From: Aeromonas rivuli
GTDB taxonomy: Bacteria; Pseudomonadota; Gammaproteobacteria; Enterobacterales; Aeromonadaceae
Assembly (NCBI RefSeq): GCF_000820045.1
Contig: NZ_CDBJ01000053.1
Span: 176,809 to 240,808 of the forward strand
Reading direction: 5' to 3'
DNA length: 64,000 bases
Shown: positions 48,098 to 62,102 of the stretch, one piece after another
How the letters are laid out: the number at the start of each line of letters is the position of its first letter
How positions within the stretch are numbered: the stretch's first letter is position 1
Program-made: the position numbers and the translations under genes
The notes under the pieces: generated by a model
Told to the model about the DNA's origin: nothing
The model's database searches: none
The model's input: the letters and a program-made list of their open reading frames with translations, nothing else

Positions 48098-48147
48098 CCC
48101 TTGCGAAGACGCGCCATGGGACGGCGACGCAGGACACCAGGGCCTGA
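47989..48147 (+). pseudogene. Frameshifted C4 zinc finger of the NERD protein
   Basis: In the frame one base back from the NERD reading, codons 47989-48147 encode CPRCGNTMVLRTASRGENR followed by GNQFWGCRGYPTCRGMLTL and stop TGA at 48145. This is the topoisomerase-type C4 zinc finger that normally ends NERD proteins. The frame has a TGA at about 47925 and no start, so it cannot be made alone. Confidence 0.8.
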
Positions 48148-48172
48148 CCCCAGAACATCCAGTTGGAACTGA

Positions 48173-48202
48173 AACAAGGGCGGCCACTTGGCCGCCCTTG
48201 TT
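48173..48202. terminator. Bidirectional terminator
   Basis: Perfect 14-bp stem AACAAGGGCGGCCA / TGGCCGCCCTTGTT with a two-base loop between convergent genes. Confidence 0.85.
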
Positions 48203-48213
48203 ATCTCTGACTG

Positions 48214-49383
48214 TCAGCGAATGGTCGCCATCTTCCTGACGCAGGCCTGCTCCCTGTCATCCACCCGCTTGGCAAACCAGGCGGTGGTGAGGTTGCGGGT
48301 GATCTTGGGGCTTTTCAGCTGGATGCCGGGCAGCACGGCGCGGGGTTGGCGCTTGCCCGCCTGCTTGTCGGCCAGGGTAAAGACCCTGTGATAGAGGTCG
48401 GTCTGGGCAAAGTCGGCACTATCCCCCTTGAGCAGACTCTGGTGGATGGCCTGCTTGCTCATGTTGACGCGGCTGGCGATGCTGTGCACCGCAAGCTCCG
48501 TCTTGCCGGGCAGGTCGGAGTCGTAGCGGACCAGATCCCCGTCCAGGGCCAGGGGCTTGCCGCTGACCCGGCTCACCGCAGCCTGGAAGGCGGCGTTGCG
48601 GCTCGCATACCAGCCCGCATTGAAGTCGGCGAAACGGTAGAGGGTGTCCGGGTAGTCGGCGGGATAACCGAAGATGTGTTTGGTGCCAAACCAGATGCCG
48701 CCCCGGCGGGTAAAGACTTCGTGGCGGATGGACTCCTTGACGGGATAGGGGTAGCCGCGGGCGTTGGCCTCGGCAAAGGCCACGCTCACCTGCATGGGGC
48801 CCCCGGTGCGCACCGGATTGAGGTTGCCAAAGAGCTGCTTGCCCATGGGCACGGCCCCTATCATGTCCTCGAAGATCTCGCTCATCTCCCGCTCGGTGCG
48901 AAGGGCATCTATGCGCGCGGCGTAGGATTTGCCCGTGGGGGACTTGATGGAGAGGGCGGTGCGCACCACGAACTCGGGGATGAGCAGCTTGGCGGCCCGG
49001 GCGTTAATCTCCTTCCAGGCTATCTTGCCAAGGCCGGGCACCACGGGATCGGCCTGATAGGTGGCCTCCTGCTCCGCCACCGCCAGCACTGAGCAGACAT
49101 TGTGATCGTTCACCGTCAGCCCCTGGGTGCTGAGCGCCGTCACCACGTCGTTGGCCCAGCCCGGCTTGTCTTGTACCTGGCGCGGCAGGAAGCGCACTAT
49201 GCGGCTCTTCATGTCCGCAGGCTTGCGCGGCTGCATCGCCTTGGGCTGTTTGGCGATGGCGGCGGCCTCCTCGACAGTAGGAGTAGGGGGTGTCGGTTCA
49301 CTGGCGCAGCCCGCCAGCACGGCGGCAGCCAGCAGTGCGCAGAGGCGCCAGGGGGAGAAAGACAAAGGGCGAGAGGGGATCAT
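48214..49383 (-). CDS. DUF1615 lipoprotein
   Basis: The 389-residue protein has a lipobox, LAGC, after a hydrophobic signal (cysteine at residue 26). The body fits DUF1615: VCSVLAVAEQEATYQADPVVPGLGKIAWKEI, LRTEREMSEIFEDMIG, NPVRTGGPMQVSVAFAEANARGYPYP, RRGGIWFGTKHIFGYPADYPDTLYRFADFNAGWYASRNAAFQAA. The glutamate-containing first block resembles the lysozyme-like fold, so cell-wall cutting is possible, but this is inference. It stands alone between two terminators. Confidence 0.85.
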   Translation of the reverse strand: MIPSRPLSFSPWRLCALLAAAVLAGCASEPTPPTPTVEEAAAIAKQPKAMQPRKPADMKSRIVRFLPRQVQDKPGWANDVVTALSTQGLTVNDHNVCSVLAVAEQEATYQADPVVPGLGKIAWKEINARAAKLLIPEFVVRTALSIKSPTGKSYAARIDALRTEREMSEIFEDMIGAVPMGKQLFGNLNPVRTGGPMQVSVAFAEANARGYPYPVKESIRHEVFTRRGGIWFGTKHIFGYPADYPDTLYRFADFNAGWYASRNAAFQAAVSRVSGKPLALDGDLVRYDSDLPGKTELAVHSIASRVNMSKQAIHQSLLKGDSADFAQTDLYHRVFTLADKQAGKRQPRAVLPGIQLKSPKITRNLTTAWFAKRVDDREQACVRKMATIR

Positions 49384-49525
49384 GAGGGCTTCCGATAAAG
49401 TGCGGGCCCCTCATGCCGGATGACGGGCCCCGAATGCAAACAGGTGGCCATTGTAGTGGATGGCGCGGGCAATCTGAAGGCGGCAGAGCAGCCGGGGCCC
49501 AGAGCTGCGGCATCCCCTGGCGTCA

Positions 49526-50431
49526 TCACGCCAGCTCGACCCGGTTGCGCCCCAGGTGTTTGGCCCGGTAGAGCGCGAGATCGGTGCGTTTGACCAGCGC
49601 CTCGACCGCCTCCCCCGCCTGGCCTATGCCGACGGCGATGCTCACGGTAAACTTTATCTCCTCGCAGGCGACCAGAGCCTCGGTGGCGGCTCTTATCTGC
49701 TCCGCCAGTGCCTGGGCCTTGTCGCTCAGCATGCCGGGCAGCCAGATGGCGAACTCCTCGCCCCCCAGGCGCGCCACCACCCCATCCGGCGGGCAGTGCT
49801 GACACAGCAAGGCGCTGAATTCCTGCAGCACATTGTCACCTATGCCGTGGCCATAGCGATCGTTGATCTGCTTGAAGTGATCGAGATCCAGCAGCAGCAG
49901 CGGCGTCCCCTGATCCACATGGGCCTCCAGCACGGCGCGAAACGCGCGGCGATTGGAGAGACCCGTCAGTTCGTCGGACATGGCGAGCGAGGCCAGCCGG
50001 GTCTGGACGCCATACATCTGTTGCACCATCAGCAGCACGCCCCAGGCCGTGGCCAGCATGCCGAGGGTACGCAGGCTGTCCTCGACGGTGGATAGCCACC
50101 AGGACTGGAAGTAGGCCTCGTCAACCAGATCTATGGTTCCCGACACCAGCCAGCTCCCCAGTCCGGCACAGAGAAACAGGTAGGTCCGGTTCGAGATCTG
50201 GGCACACTGCACCACCCAGAACATGAACAGCAGGGTCAGCACATTGATGGCCTCGGCCAGGGCGCCGATGGTGTAGAGGTTATGTTCGGGCAGGCGCTCG
50301 AAGCTCGCGGCATCCAGCCCCCCCGTCAGCAGCAACAGGCAGAGCAGGCTCAGCAGGGCGAGGCGGCGACCAGGGGAGAGCGAGAAGAACCTGGCGGGGT
50401 GTACGGATAACCTGAGGGGAGTCTTCATCAT
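49526..50431 (-). CDS. Membrane-bound diguanylate cyclase (GGDEF)
   Basis: The 301-residue protein has an N-terminal region of about four to five hydrophobic helices (residues 20-145) and a GGDEF domain from about 150. The active motif is GGEEF in VARLGGEEFAIWLPG, with DELTGLSNRRAF and LDLDHFKQINDRYGHGIGD ahead of it. There is no RxxD inhibitory site before the motif, so product inhibition is not expected. It should make cyclic-di-GMP. It is on its own strand run with leuA upstream but separated by the leuA terminator. Confidence 0.92.
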   Translation of the reverse strand: MMKTPLRLSVHPARFFSLSPGRRLALLSLLCLLLLTGGLDAASFERLPEHNLYTIGALAEAINVLTLLFMFWVVQCAQISNRTYLFLCAGLGSWLVSGTIDLVDEAYFQSWWLSTVEDSLRTLGMLATAWGVLLMVQQMYGVQTRLASLAMSDELTGLSNRRAFRAVLEAHVDQGTPLLLLDLDHFKQINDRYGHGIGDNVLQEFSALLCQHCPPDGVVARLGGEEFAIWLPGMLSDKAQALAEQIRAATEALVACEEIKFTVSIAVGIGQAGEAVEALVKRTDLALYRAKHLGRNRVELA

Positions 50432-50553
50432 CGTTATGGCTCCAAACCTGCATTGCCTCTATCCCTGGCGGCTGCACTCAGCCGCCAGCACCCAATGAAC
50501 CGCAAGGCCAATCCTGGCCGCACGGCGCTCGTATTGTGAGCTGATTTTTCCAT

Positions 50554-50588
50554 AAAAAACAATCCCCTCAGCACAGTGCTGAAGGGAT
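50554..50588 (-). terminator. leuA terminator
   Basis: On the minus strand ATCCCTTCAGCA / TGCTGAGGGGAT with loop CTG (one mismatch), then TGTTTTTTATGG. Confidence 0.8.
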
Positions 50589-50701
50589 CCTGGTACCATT
50601 TTTCACTATGCGCCGCCCTGCTGCTGCCGGCTACCCCCTGGCACAGGCGGTGTGGAGGACATCCTTCAAGGGGCTGGCCTCATCCTCGACACGCCCGCCC
50701 C

Positions 50702-52360
50702 TCATGCACTCTGGCGCAGGGCGCGGATCTGGGCGGCGCCATTGATCACCGCCTGCAAGGAGGCGTTGACCACATCGCGGCCTATGGCCACCCCGCACAT
50801 GCGCACTCCGTCGACGCTCAGCAGCACATAGGCGGCGGCGCGGGATTCGGTGCCGGCGCAGAGGGCATGCTCGGAGTAGTCCAGCACGTCAATGTGCATG
50901 CCGGTCTGGCGCTCCCAGCCGTTGACCAGGGCGGTGATGGCCCCCTCCCCCTCACCACAGAGCTGCAAGCTGCCGTCCGGGGTCTGCAACTCGAGGCGCA
51001 GGGTCTCCTGGCTGTCGTGGCCGAGCTGGAAGCGGCCGATGCGATAACCGTGCAACGGCTCGAGGTAGTGCTGCTCGAACAGGGCGCGGATCTGCTCCGG
51101 GCTGATTTCGCTGCTGCTCGCCTCGGCTTGCGCCTGTACCCGGCGGCTGAAGTCGATCTGCAGCCAGCGCGGCAGTTGCAGGCCAAGGTCGCGCTCCAGC
51201 AGATAGGTGACGCCCCCCTTGCCGGACTGGCTGTTGATGCGGATCACCGCCTCGTAGCTGCGGCCGAGGTCGGCCGGGTCTATGGGCAGGTAGGCCACAT
51301 CCCAGTAGGGATCGGGCTTCTCGGCCGCCAGGGACTTGCGAATGGCATCCTGGTGGCTGCCGGAAAACGCCGTGTAGACCAGCTCGCCGGCATAGGGGTG
51401 GCGCGGGTGCAGGGCAATCTGGGTACAGGCCCCCACGGTCGCCACTATGGCATCCATGTCAGCGAGATCCAGCTCGGGATCTATCCCCTGGCTGTAGAGG
51501 TTCATGGCCATGGTGACTATGTCCATGTTGCCGGTACGCTCGCCGTTGCCGAGCAGGGTGCCCTCGATGCGGTCGGCCCCCGCCAGCACCGCCAGCTCGG
51601 CGGCGGCTACGCCGCAGCCCCGATCGTTGTGGGTGTGGATGGAGATGCTCACCTCGGGGCGCGCCTTGAGGTGGCGGCAGAACCACTCCACCTGATCCGC
51701 GAACACGTTGGGAGTGCTCACCTCGACCGTGGCGGGGAGGTTCAGGATCATGGGGCGGGAGGCAGCGCGCCACTCGTCGATGACGGCGTCACACACCTCC
51801 ACCGCGAACTCCACCTCTGTGCTGCTGAAGCTCTCGGGGGAATACTGGAAGCTCCACTCGGTGCCGGGATTCCTGGCCGCGTATTCCCGCACCCAGCGCG
51901 CACCCTGCACGGCGATGGCCTTGACCCCCTCGCGATCTGTGTTGAACACATAGTTGCGCTGGGTCGGGTTGACCGAGTTGTAGACATGAACGATGGCGCG
52001 TTTGGCCCCCTTGAGGGAGTCGAAGGTGCGGGCGATGAGATCTTCCCGGGCCTGCACCAGCACCTGTATGGTGACATCCTCCGGGATGAGATTGCGCTCT
52101 ATGAGTTCCCGCACGAAGTCAAAGTCCGGCTGGGAAGCGGCGGGGAAGCCGACCTCGATATGCTTGAAGCCGACATGGACCATCAGCGCCCACATCTGCA
52201 GCTTCTGGGCCACCGTCATGGGCTCGACCAGTGCCTGGTTGCCGTCGCGCAAGTCCACGGCGCACCAGAGCGGCGCCTTCGTCATCACCTGGTTGGGCCA
52301 TTGGCGATCGGCCAGGGCGATGGTGGGGGCCGGGCGGTATTTGCGATGATCGAAGCTCAT
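50702..52360 (-). CDS. leuA: 2-isopropylmalate synthase (type 2)
   Basis: The 552-residue enzyme condenses acetyl-CoA with 2-oxoisovalerate, the first step of leucine synthesis. The HMGL-like barrel has LWCAVDLRDGNQALVEPM (metal-binding DLRDGNQ) and SISIHTHNDRGCGVAAAELAVLAGADRIEGTLLGNGERTGN. A C-terminal regulatory domain for leucine feedback follows. The long form with KYRPAPTIALADRQWPNQ at the start is LeuA2, the type used without leuBCD next door. ATG 52360 has AAGGG upstream; the longer frame runs over the leader region. Confidence 0.93.
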   Translation of the reverse strand: MSFDHRKYRPAPTIALADRQWPNQVMTKAPLWCAVDLRDGNQALVEPMTVAQKLQMWALMVHVGFKHIEVGFPAASQPDFDFVRELIERNLIPEDVTIQVLVQAREDLIARTFDSLKGAKRAIVHVYNSVNPTQRNYVFNTDREGVKAIAVQGARWVREYAARNPGTEWSFQYSPESFSSTEVEFAVEVCDAVIDEWRAASRPMILNLPATVEVSTPNVFADQVEWFCRHLKARPEVSISIHTHNDRGCGVAAAELAVLAGADRIEGTLLGNGERTGNMDIVTMAMNLYSQGIDPELDLADMDAIVATVGACTQIALHPRHPYAGELVYTAFSGSHQDAIRKSLAAEKPDPYWDVAYLPIDPADLGRSYEAVIRINSQSGKGGVTYLLERDLGLQLPRWLQIDFSRRVQAQAEASSSEISPEQIRALFEQHYLEPLHGYRIGRFQLGHDSQETLRLELQTPDGSLQLCGEGEGAITALVNGWERQTGMHIDVLDYSEHALCAGTESRAAAYVLLSVDGVRMCGVAIGRDVVNASLQAVINGAAQIRALRQSA

Positions 52361-52821
52361 ATTCAGATTCCCTTGGCAGATGTCCTTGAGGCGCGGCGCC
52401 GTTGCGGGGATGACGGTACGCAACGACGCGACTGGGCAGGCAAACCGGCGGGGCAAGGAGGGGGAACGGGTTGGCGCGGTAACGCTGGCCCTGACGGTTG
52501 CGCGGGTGGTAACCCCACAACCGGTTTCCTGTGGCGCCTCCTGATAAGAGGGGCCGGCCTGCGCTGCCGGGTTGGCAGCGGGCCTTGATCCTCTCGCACC
52601 CCGCTGTTGCAGGCGCAGACGACCTTATGTGATGAGGGACCAGTATATAGAGGCAATCGGGGCGAGTGATTGCGAAGATGCGGCCCTTTTGCCAAAAGTG
52701 CGCAATCATTGTCTACTTAAAGGCAAGTTAAGGGTGTATTTGATCCACGCTCTACTGAGATGTGTCTTTTTTCTCCTCGTCGATATCGTCTCTGGACTCA
52801 CCGAGCACTCCGGCCCGCCAT
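52361..52821. other. leuA upstream leader region
   Basis: No gene. On the minus strand it contains TATACT at 52647-52642 as a possible -10, and a small hairpin GCTGCC / GGCAGC at 52563-52579. I looked for a leucine-rich leader peptide and saw none. The part 52690-52800 is AT-rich. Confidence 0.4.
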
Positions 52822-52855
52822 CAAAACAAAAACCCCGCCATCACTGGCGGGGTTT
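52822..52855 (-). terminator. carB terminator
   Basis: On the minus strand AAACCCCGCCA / TGGCGGGGTTT with a four-base loop, then TTGTTTTG. Confidence 0.85.
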
Positions 52856-52910
52856 GTCATTACTCATTCGCACTGACGCTCAACTGGCCGGGGAGTCACC
52901 CCCTCGCCCA

Positions 52911-56135
<3,225 letters not shown>

Positions 56136-56151
56136 GGCTTCTCTTTTCCTC

Positions 56152-57288
56152 TTAAGCGCGATACTGCTTGATCAATTCAATAAAGTGGTCGAACAGACCG
56201 GCACAGTCGTGGGGACCCGGGCTCGCCTCGGGGTGACCCTGGAAGCTGAAGGCCGGACGGTCGGTACGATGGATGCCTTGCAAGGAGCCGTCGAACAGGG
56301 AGACGTGGGTGGCACGCAGGCAATCGGGCAGCGAGGTCTCATCCACCGCAAAACCGTGGTTCTGGGCGGTGATCATCACGGTATTGTCATCCAGACTCTT
56401 GACCGGGTGGTTGGCACCGTGGTGGCCGAACTTCATCTTCGCCGTCTTGGCACCGGAAGCCAGACCCAGCAACTGGTGACCCAGGCAGATGCCGAACACC
56501 GGGGTGTTGGTCTCGAGGAAGGCCTTGATGGCCGCGATGGCGTAGTCGCACGGCTCGGGGTCACCGGGGCCGTTGGAGAGGAAGATGCCATCGGGGTTCA
56601 TGGCCAGCACCTCGGAGGCCGGGGTCTTGGCCGGTACCACGGTCAGGCGGCAGCCACGGTCCACCAACATGCGCAAGATGTTGCGCTTGACGCCAAAATC
56701 GTAGGCGACCACGTGATATTTGAAGTCGCTTTCGCTCGGGGTGACATGACCCTTGCCCAGCTGCCAGCTCCCTTCGGTCCAAGTGTAAGACTCGTTCACG
56801 GTCACTTCTTTGGCCAAATCCATGCCCTTGAGGCCTGGGAAGGCGCGGGCCTGGCTCAGGGCATATGCCTCATCAACCTGCTTGCCGGCCAGGATGCAAC
56901 CGGCCTGGGCACCTTTCTCGCGCAGGATGCGGGTCAGTTTGCGGGTGTCGATCTCGGCGATGCCAACGATGTTTTGGGACTTGAGGTAATCGGAGAGAGA
57001 TTGCTGATTGCGGAAATTGGAGGCAAGGATCGGAAGGTCACGGATGATCAGGCCCTGAGCATGGATCCGATCGGACTCTTCATCTTCGTTGTTGGTGCCG
57101 GTGTTGCCTATATGTGGATATGTGAGGGTGACTATCTGACGGGAATATGAGGGGTCGGTAAGGATTTCCTGGTAACCCGTCATCGACGTGTTAAAAACAA
57201 CCTCACCAACAGAACATCCCTCGGCGCCTATCGACACGCCTTTGAACACAGTTCCATCTTCCAGCACTAGCAATGCAGTGTGATTCAA
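56152..57288 (-). CDS. carA: Carbamoyl-phosphate synthase small (glutaminase) subunit
   Basis: The 378-residue subunit supplies ammonia from glutamine. The class I glutamine amidotransferase domain is C-terminal: nucleophile C268 in [15 protein letters not shown], and the His and Glu of the triad in [28 protein letters not shown] is the oxyanion strand. ATG 57288 starts [17 protein letters not shown], as in the family. It is preceded by a 620-bp AT-rich gap with a candidate promoter. Confidence 0.97.
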   Translation of the reverse strand: MNHTALLVLEDGTVFKGVSIGAEGCSVGEVVFNTSMTGYQEILTDPSYSRQIVTLTYPHIGNTGTNNEDEESDRIHAQGLIIRDLPILASNFRNQQSLSDYLKSQNIVGIAEIDTRKLTRILREKGAQAGCILAGKQVDEAYALSQARAFPGLKGMDLAKEVTVNESYTWTEGSWQLGKGHVTPSESDFKYHVVAYDFGVKRNILRMLVDRGCRLTVVPAKTPASEVLAMNPDGIFLSNGPGDPEPCDYAIAAIKAFLETNTPVFGICLGHQLLGLASGAKTAKMKFGHHGANHPVKSLDDNTVMITAQNHGFAVDETSLPDCLRATHVSLFDGSLQGIHRTDRPAFSFQGHPEASPGPHDCAGLFDHFIELIKQYRA

Positions 57289-57399
57289 GACAACCTCCAG
57301 TTATTTAGCTTTAAATTCAGCAATTTACCTGGGTGTCGCGGCTCAGAACCTTGTTTGAAACAGGGGGCTGAACCGGCAGATTTCTGGCAAATTGGGCGC

Positions 57400-57460
57400 A
57401 TTCTACTCAAAAATGATGTCATTTCAATGTCTTTCAACAAAATAAATGCATCTAAATTCA
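57400..57460 (-). promoter_or_regulatory. Candidate carAB promoter with ArgR-like half-site
   Basis: On the minus strand TTGAAA (57427-57422), a 16-bp spacer and TAGAAT (57405-57400) form a promoter about 105 nt upstream of carA. An imperfect ARG box, TGCATCTAAATTCA, lies at 57447-57460. ArgR control of carAB is known in E. coli. Confidence 0.5.
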
Positions 57461-57876
57461 ATAAAAAAGCAATATTACCCATTATCTATGCAGTTTTACT
57501 ATTTACAACCCCCGCCAACAAAAGAAAATCCCGATACGAGTTCAAAACTGCCCACCTGAGTCACCCTGGTGACACAATTCAATATTTAACCAAACAAAAA
57601 CAGACAGTTGAGAAACCAAAAAAAAATATCTCAATCACGATAAAAGCATATTTGTCAGTACTTGTTTTTATGAAATCAAAGGAAAACGTTTTTCTTTGGT
57701 TGAATTTTTACGCTTTTTAGAGTCGTGTGAAAAAATCGTAGCAAGGGCCAAAAACAGGGACTTGCCGTTTACCCTTCGGTGACAACTCATGCCCCCATCA
57801 TCGGGGGCATTAGGGAAGAGTGAGTGTTATGGGCGCTTGGTTGAAAAAAAAGAGCATAAGCCCTATTTAACACACA
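57461..57876. other. AT-rich gap between dapB and carA
   Basis: Much poorer in GC than its neighbours, especially 57420-57720. A plus-strand frame of 97 codons (57427-57720) has no ribosome site and no recognisable protein. It may hold further car promoter elements. Confidence 0.45.
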
Positions 57877-57900
57877 TAAAAAACCCCGGTCGCCCGGGGT
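57877..57900 (-). terminator. dapB terminator
   Basis: On the minus strand ACCCCGG / CCGGGGT with a four-base loop, then TTTTTATG. Confidence 0.85.
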
Positions 57901-57908
57901 CATCTGCT

Positions 57909-59029
<1,121 letters not shown>

Positions 59030-60355
59030 ATGCACCAACGAGTCCCTAACCCCACCGCCCTGCTTCCTCTACTGTTGTTCCTGGCCATCTTCATTGGCAC
59101 CGGCACCTGGCTCACTCTGCAAGGGGTCGAGTTCGCCTTCTATCAGCTGCCTGCCCCTGTTGCCGTGCTACCTGCGGTGATCCTGGCCCTGCTGCTCGGC
59201 AAGGAGAGCTTCAACCAGAATCTTGAAACCTTCTTCAAGGGAATTGGTGACAGCAACATCATGGCGATGTGCCTGATTTATCTGCTGGCGGGGGCCTTTG
59301 CCACCGTGGCCAAGGCCACGGGGGGGGTGGACGCCACCGTCTCCCTCGGTCTGTCGCTGATCCCCGGCTGGTGCCTGCTGCCGGGTCTGTTTCTCATCTG
59401 CGCCTTTATTGCCACCGCCATGGGTACCTCCATGGGCACCATTGGGGCAGTCGCACCTGTGGCTCTCGGCGTCGCCCAGGCCGCCGGCATCGATCCCGTG
59501 CTGATGGCGGGTACCATACTCTCGGGGGCCATGTTCGGCGATAACCTCTCCATCATCTCGGACACCACCATAGCCGCGACCCGCAGCCAGGGCTGCGAGA
59601 TGAAAGACAAGTTTCGCGAGAATTTCAAGATTGCCGCCCCCGCCGCCGTGCTGGTGATCCTGATCTACCTCACCCTGGGCAATGTGGGCGACGCACCGGC
59701 CCCCCATGGTAGCCCGGACTTGTTCAAGGTGATGCCTTACCTGCTGATCCTGGGGCTGGCACTGGCCGGGGTGAATGTGTTCGTGGTGCTTGGCCTGGGC
59801 ATATTGGCCGCCGGTATGGTGGGGCTGTTCGGGGGTTACTCCCTCGGCCAATTTAGCAAGGATATCTATCAGGGCTTCACCGGCATGCAGGAGATCTTCC
59901 TGCTCTCCATGCTGATCGGTGGTCTCGGCGCCCTGATGGAGCGCCAGGGAGGATTGGCCTGGGTTGGCGATCGCATCGGCGCCCTCATCCGTCGTTTCAC
60001 CCGCCATCATGATGGCGAGCAGAACGAGAAAGCCGCCGAGCTCGGCATCGCCGGGGTGGTGGGCCTCACGAACCTGTGCACCGCCAACAACACCGTCGCC
60101 ATCATAGTGGCCGCCAAGGTCTCCCGGGACCTGGCCGAACAGCATGGGGTCACCCCGCGACGGGCCGCCTCCATGCTGGATATCTTCTCCTGCGTGGTGC
60201 AGGGTCTCATCCCCTGGGGAGCCCAGGCCCTGCTGCTCGGCTCAGTGTTTGCCCTCTCCCCCCTCTCGGTGGTGAGCATGAGTTTTTATCCCATGGCGCT
60301 GGCGCTCTCGGCCCTGGCCGCCATCGTTATCAAGCATCAACTGCGCCGGGATTGA
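59030..60355 (+). CDS. nhaC: NhaC family Na+/H+ antiporter
   Basis: The 441-residue membrane protein has about 11 hydrophobic segments. The conserved core ATAMGTSMGTIGAVAPVALGVAQAAG, then AGTILSGAMFGDNLSIISDTTIAATRSQGCEM, is diagnostic of NhaC. The segment GVVGLTNLCTANNTVAIIV is the second pseudo-repeat. I chose ATG 59030 because GAGG is five bases upstream; ATG 59006 is an alternative. It is divergent from dapB, and its own terminator follows at 60374. Confidence 0.88.
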   Translation: MHQRVPNPTALLPLLLFLAIFIGTGTWLTLQGVEFAFYQLPAPVAVLPAVILALLLGKESFNQNLETFFKGIGDSNIMAMCLIYLLAGAFATVAKATGGVDATVSLGLSLIPGWCLLPGLFLICAFIATAMGTSMGTIGAVAPVALGVAQAAGIDPVLMAGTILSGAMFGDNLSIISDTTIAATRSQGCEMKDKFRENFKIAAPAAVLVILIYLTLGNVGDAPAPHGSPDLFKVMPYLLILGLALAGVNVFVVLGLGILAAGMVGLFGGYSLGQFSKDIYQGFTGMQEIFLLSMLIGGLGALMERQGGLAWVGDRIGALIRRFTRHHDGEQNEKAAELGIAGVVGLTNLCTANNTVAIIVAAKVSRDLAEQHGVTPRRAASMLDIFSCVVQGLIPWGAQALLLGSVFALSPLSVVSMSFYPMALALSALAAIVIKHQLRRD

Positions 60356-60373
60356 GATCCGACAATCCCTGCC

Positions 60374-60401
60374 AAGCCGGGCCCAGTACCCGGCTTTTTT
60401 A
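60374..60401 (+). terminator. nhaC terminator
   Basis: AAGCCGGG / CCCGGCTT with a seven-base loop, then TTTTA. Confidence 0.85.
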
Positions 60402-60470
60402 TCCCAGGCCGTTTGCCCTGTGCGCTCCCCTTGTTAAGGTAGAGGCACGCAATCCAACCCGGAGCCTCCC

Positions 60471-61061
60471 ATGTCGGACAGACAATCCCTGCGCCAACTC
60501 ATCCGCCAGCGCAGGCGCGCCCTGAGCCAGACCGAGCAACAGGTCGCGGCGCAGCAGTTGCTGGCGCAGTGCCAACAGCATCCTGGTATGCTTGCCGCCA
60601 AGCGCATCGCCCTCTACCTTGCCAACGACGGCGAGCTCAGTACCCTGCCGCTCATTCACTGGCTCTGGGCACAGCACAAGGAGGTCTATCTGCCGGTGCT
60701 GCACCCCTTCAACCCGGGCCATCTCCTGTTCTTGCGCTATACGGCGACCAGCCCCATGACCCAGAACCGTTTTGGCATCGCCGAGCCCGAGCTCGATGTG
60801 CTGCAGGTCTTGCCCCACACCAACCTGGACCTTATCTGCACGCCGCTGGTTGCCTTCGACGAGACTGGCAACCGGCTCGGTATGGGGGGCGGGTATTACG
60901 ATCGCACCCTGACCGCCTGGCAGCAGCACCGACTGGGGCCCAAGCCGCTGGGTATTGCCCATGACTGCCAGCGAGTCGACACCATTCCCTGCGAGAGTTG
61001 GGACGTGCCGCTGCCGGAGATCCTGACCCCGAGCAGGCGCTGGTGCTTCGCGCAAAGCTGA
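60471..61061 (+). CDS. ygfA: 5-formyltetrahydrofolate cyclo-ligase
   Basis: The 196-residue enzyme converts 5-formyl-THF to 5,10-methenyl-THF with ATP. The basic N-terminus RQLIRQRRRAL and the signature GNRLGMGGGYYDRTL are both present. In E. coli and Vibrio it lies right after ssrS; here ssrS is 41 kb away. AACCCGGAGCCTCCC precedes ATG 60471. Confidence 0.94.
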   Translation: MSDRQSLRQLIRQRRRALSQTEQQVAAQQLLAQCQQHPGMLAAKRIALYLANDGELSTLPLIHWLWAQHKEVYLPVLHPFNPGHLLFLRYTATSPMTQNRFGIAEPELDVLQVLPHTNLDLICTPLVAFDETGNRLGMGGGYYDRTLTAWQQHRLGPKPLGIAHDCQRVDTIPCESWDVPLPEILTPSRRWCFAQS

Positions 61062-61249
61062 GAGTGCCTGCTGCAATGATGCCATCGGGCGCCACTCCGC
61101 CTTTGTCGGTGACATCGGTGGCCGTCTGCCCAACAAACAAGCAAACGATTTACATCTTGGGCTTTTTATCCTCATAACGTGAGCGCCACGGTCGCCCCCG
61201 AGAGTACTCTTGGCTATAATGCGCCCGCTTTTTCCCCTAAGGATCTACC

Positions 61250-61903
61250 ATGACTCAAGATGACATGAAGAAGACGGCCGGCTGGGCTGCGCTCAAATAC
61301 GTAGTGCCCGGCACCATAGTCGGCGTAGGCACCGGCTCCACCGTCAATCACTTTATCGACGCCCTGGCGACCATGAAGGGTGAGATCAAGGGGGCCGTAT
61401 CCAGCTCCGTGGCCTCCACCGAGCGTCTCAAGGGCCTTGGCATTGAGGTGTTTGACCTCAATGATATCGATGCCCTCTCCGTCTATGTAGATGGCGCCGA
61501 CGAGATCAATGGCAGCCGCGACATGATCAAGGGCGGTGGCGCCGCCCTCACCCGGGAAAAGATCGTCGCCGCCGTGGCGGACAAGTTCATCTGCATCATC
61601 GACAACACCAAGACAGTGGATGTGCTGGGGCAATTCCCGCTGCCGGTCGAGGTGATCCCCATGGCGCGCGAGTACGTGGCCCGCGAGATCCGCAAACTCG
61701 GTGGCAACCCTGTCTGGCGTGAAGGTGTCATCACCGACAACGGCAATGACATACTGGACGTCAAGGGTATGGCCATCACGGATGCCAAGGGGCTGGAAAA
61801 CCAGCTCAATGCCATCGTCGGCGTCGTCACCAACGGACTGTTCGCGCACCGTGGTGCGGACGTAGTACTGATAGGTACACCGGACGGCGTCATCACCCAA
61901 TAA
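61250..61903 (+). CDS. rpiA: Ribose-5-phosphate isomerase A
   Basis: The 217-residue enzyme interconverts ribose-5-P and ribulose-5-P. Phosphate-binding [15 protein letters not shown], active-site [11 protein letters not shown] and [15 protein letters not shown] are present, and the length fits E. coli RpiA (219). It is on the plus strand between ygfA and serA. Confidence 0.97.
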   Translation: MTQDDMKKTAGWAALKYVVPGTIVGVGTGSTVNHFIDALATMKGEIKGAVSSSVASTERLKGLGIEVFDLNDIDALSVYVDGADEINGSRDMIKGGGAALTREKIVAAVADKFICIIDNTKTVDVLGQFPLPVEVIPMAREYVAREIRKLGGNPVWREGVITDNGNDILDVKGMAITDAKGLENQLNAIVGVVTNGLFAHRGADVVLIGTPDGVITQ

Positions 61904-61923
61904 TCGGGTAGTGACATTGATAG

Positions 61924-61948
61924 CGGCGCCTGATGGCGCCGTTTTTTA
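61924..61948 (+). terminator. rpiA terminator
   Basis: CGGCGCC / GGCGCCG with loop TGAT, then TTTTTTATT. Confidence 0.9.
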
Positions 61949-62102
61949 TTATCTGTCAGTCCCTTGCCGTCAACCGTTTGCAACTATCGTTGATAACTTC
62001 AAAGAATTTGACTTTCGTCACAAATATTCCCTCTGCCTGTTGTTTTTGCTACTTTACGGTTTTCTTCACACACCATAGCTGCACTGATTTAGAGGGATCG
62101 CC

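Noticed and set aside
52361-52700. leu leader peptide and attenuator
   Set aside because: No short frame with a run of leucine codons, and no terminator-like hairpin before leuA.
57427-57720. Plus-strand frame of 97 codons in the AT-rich gap
   Set aside because: No ribosome site, Lys/Asn/Phe-rich composition expected of random AT-rich DNA, and it overlaps the car promoter.
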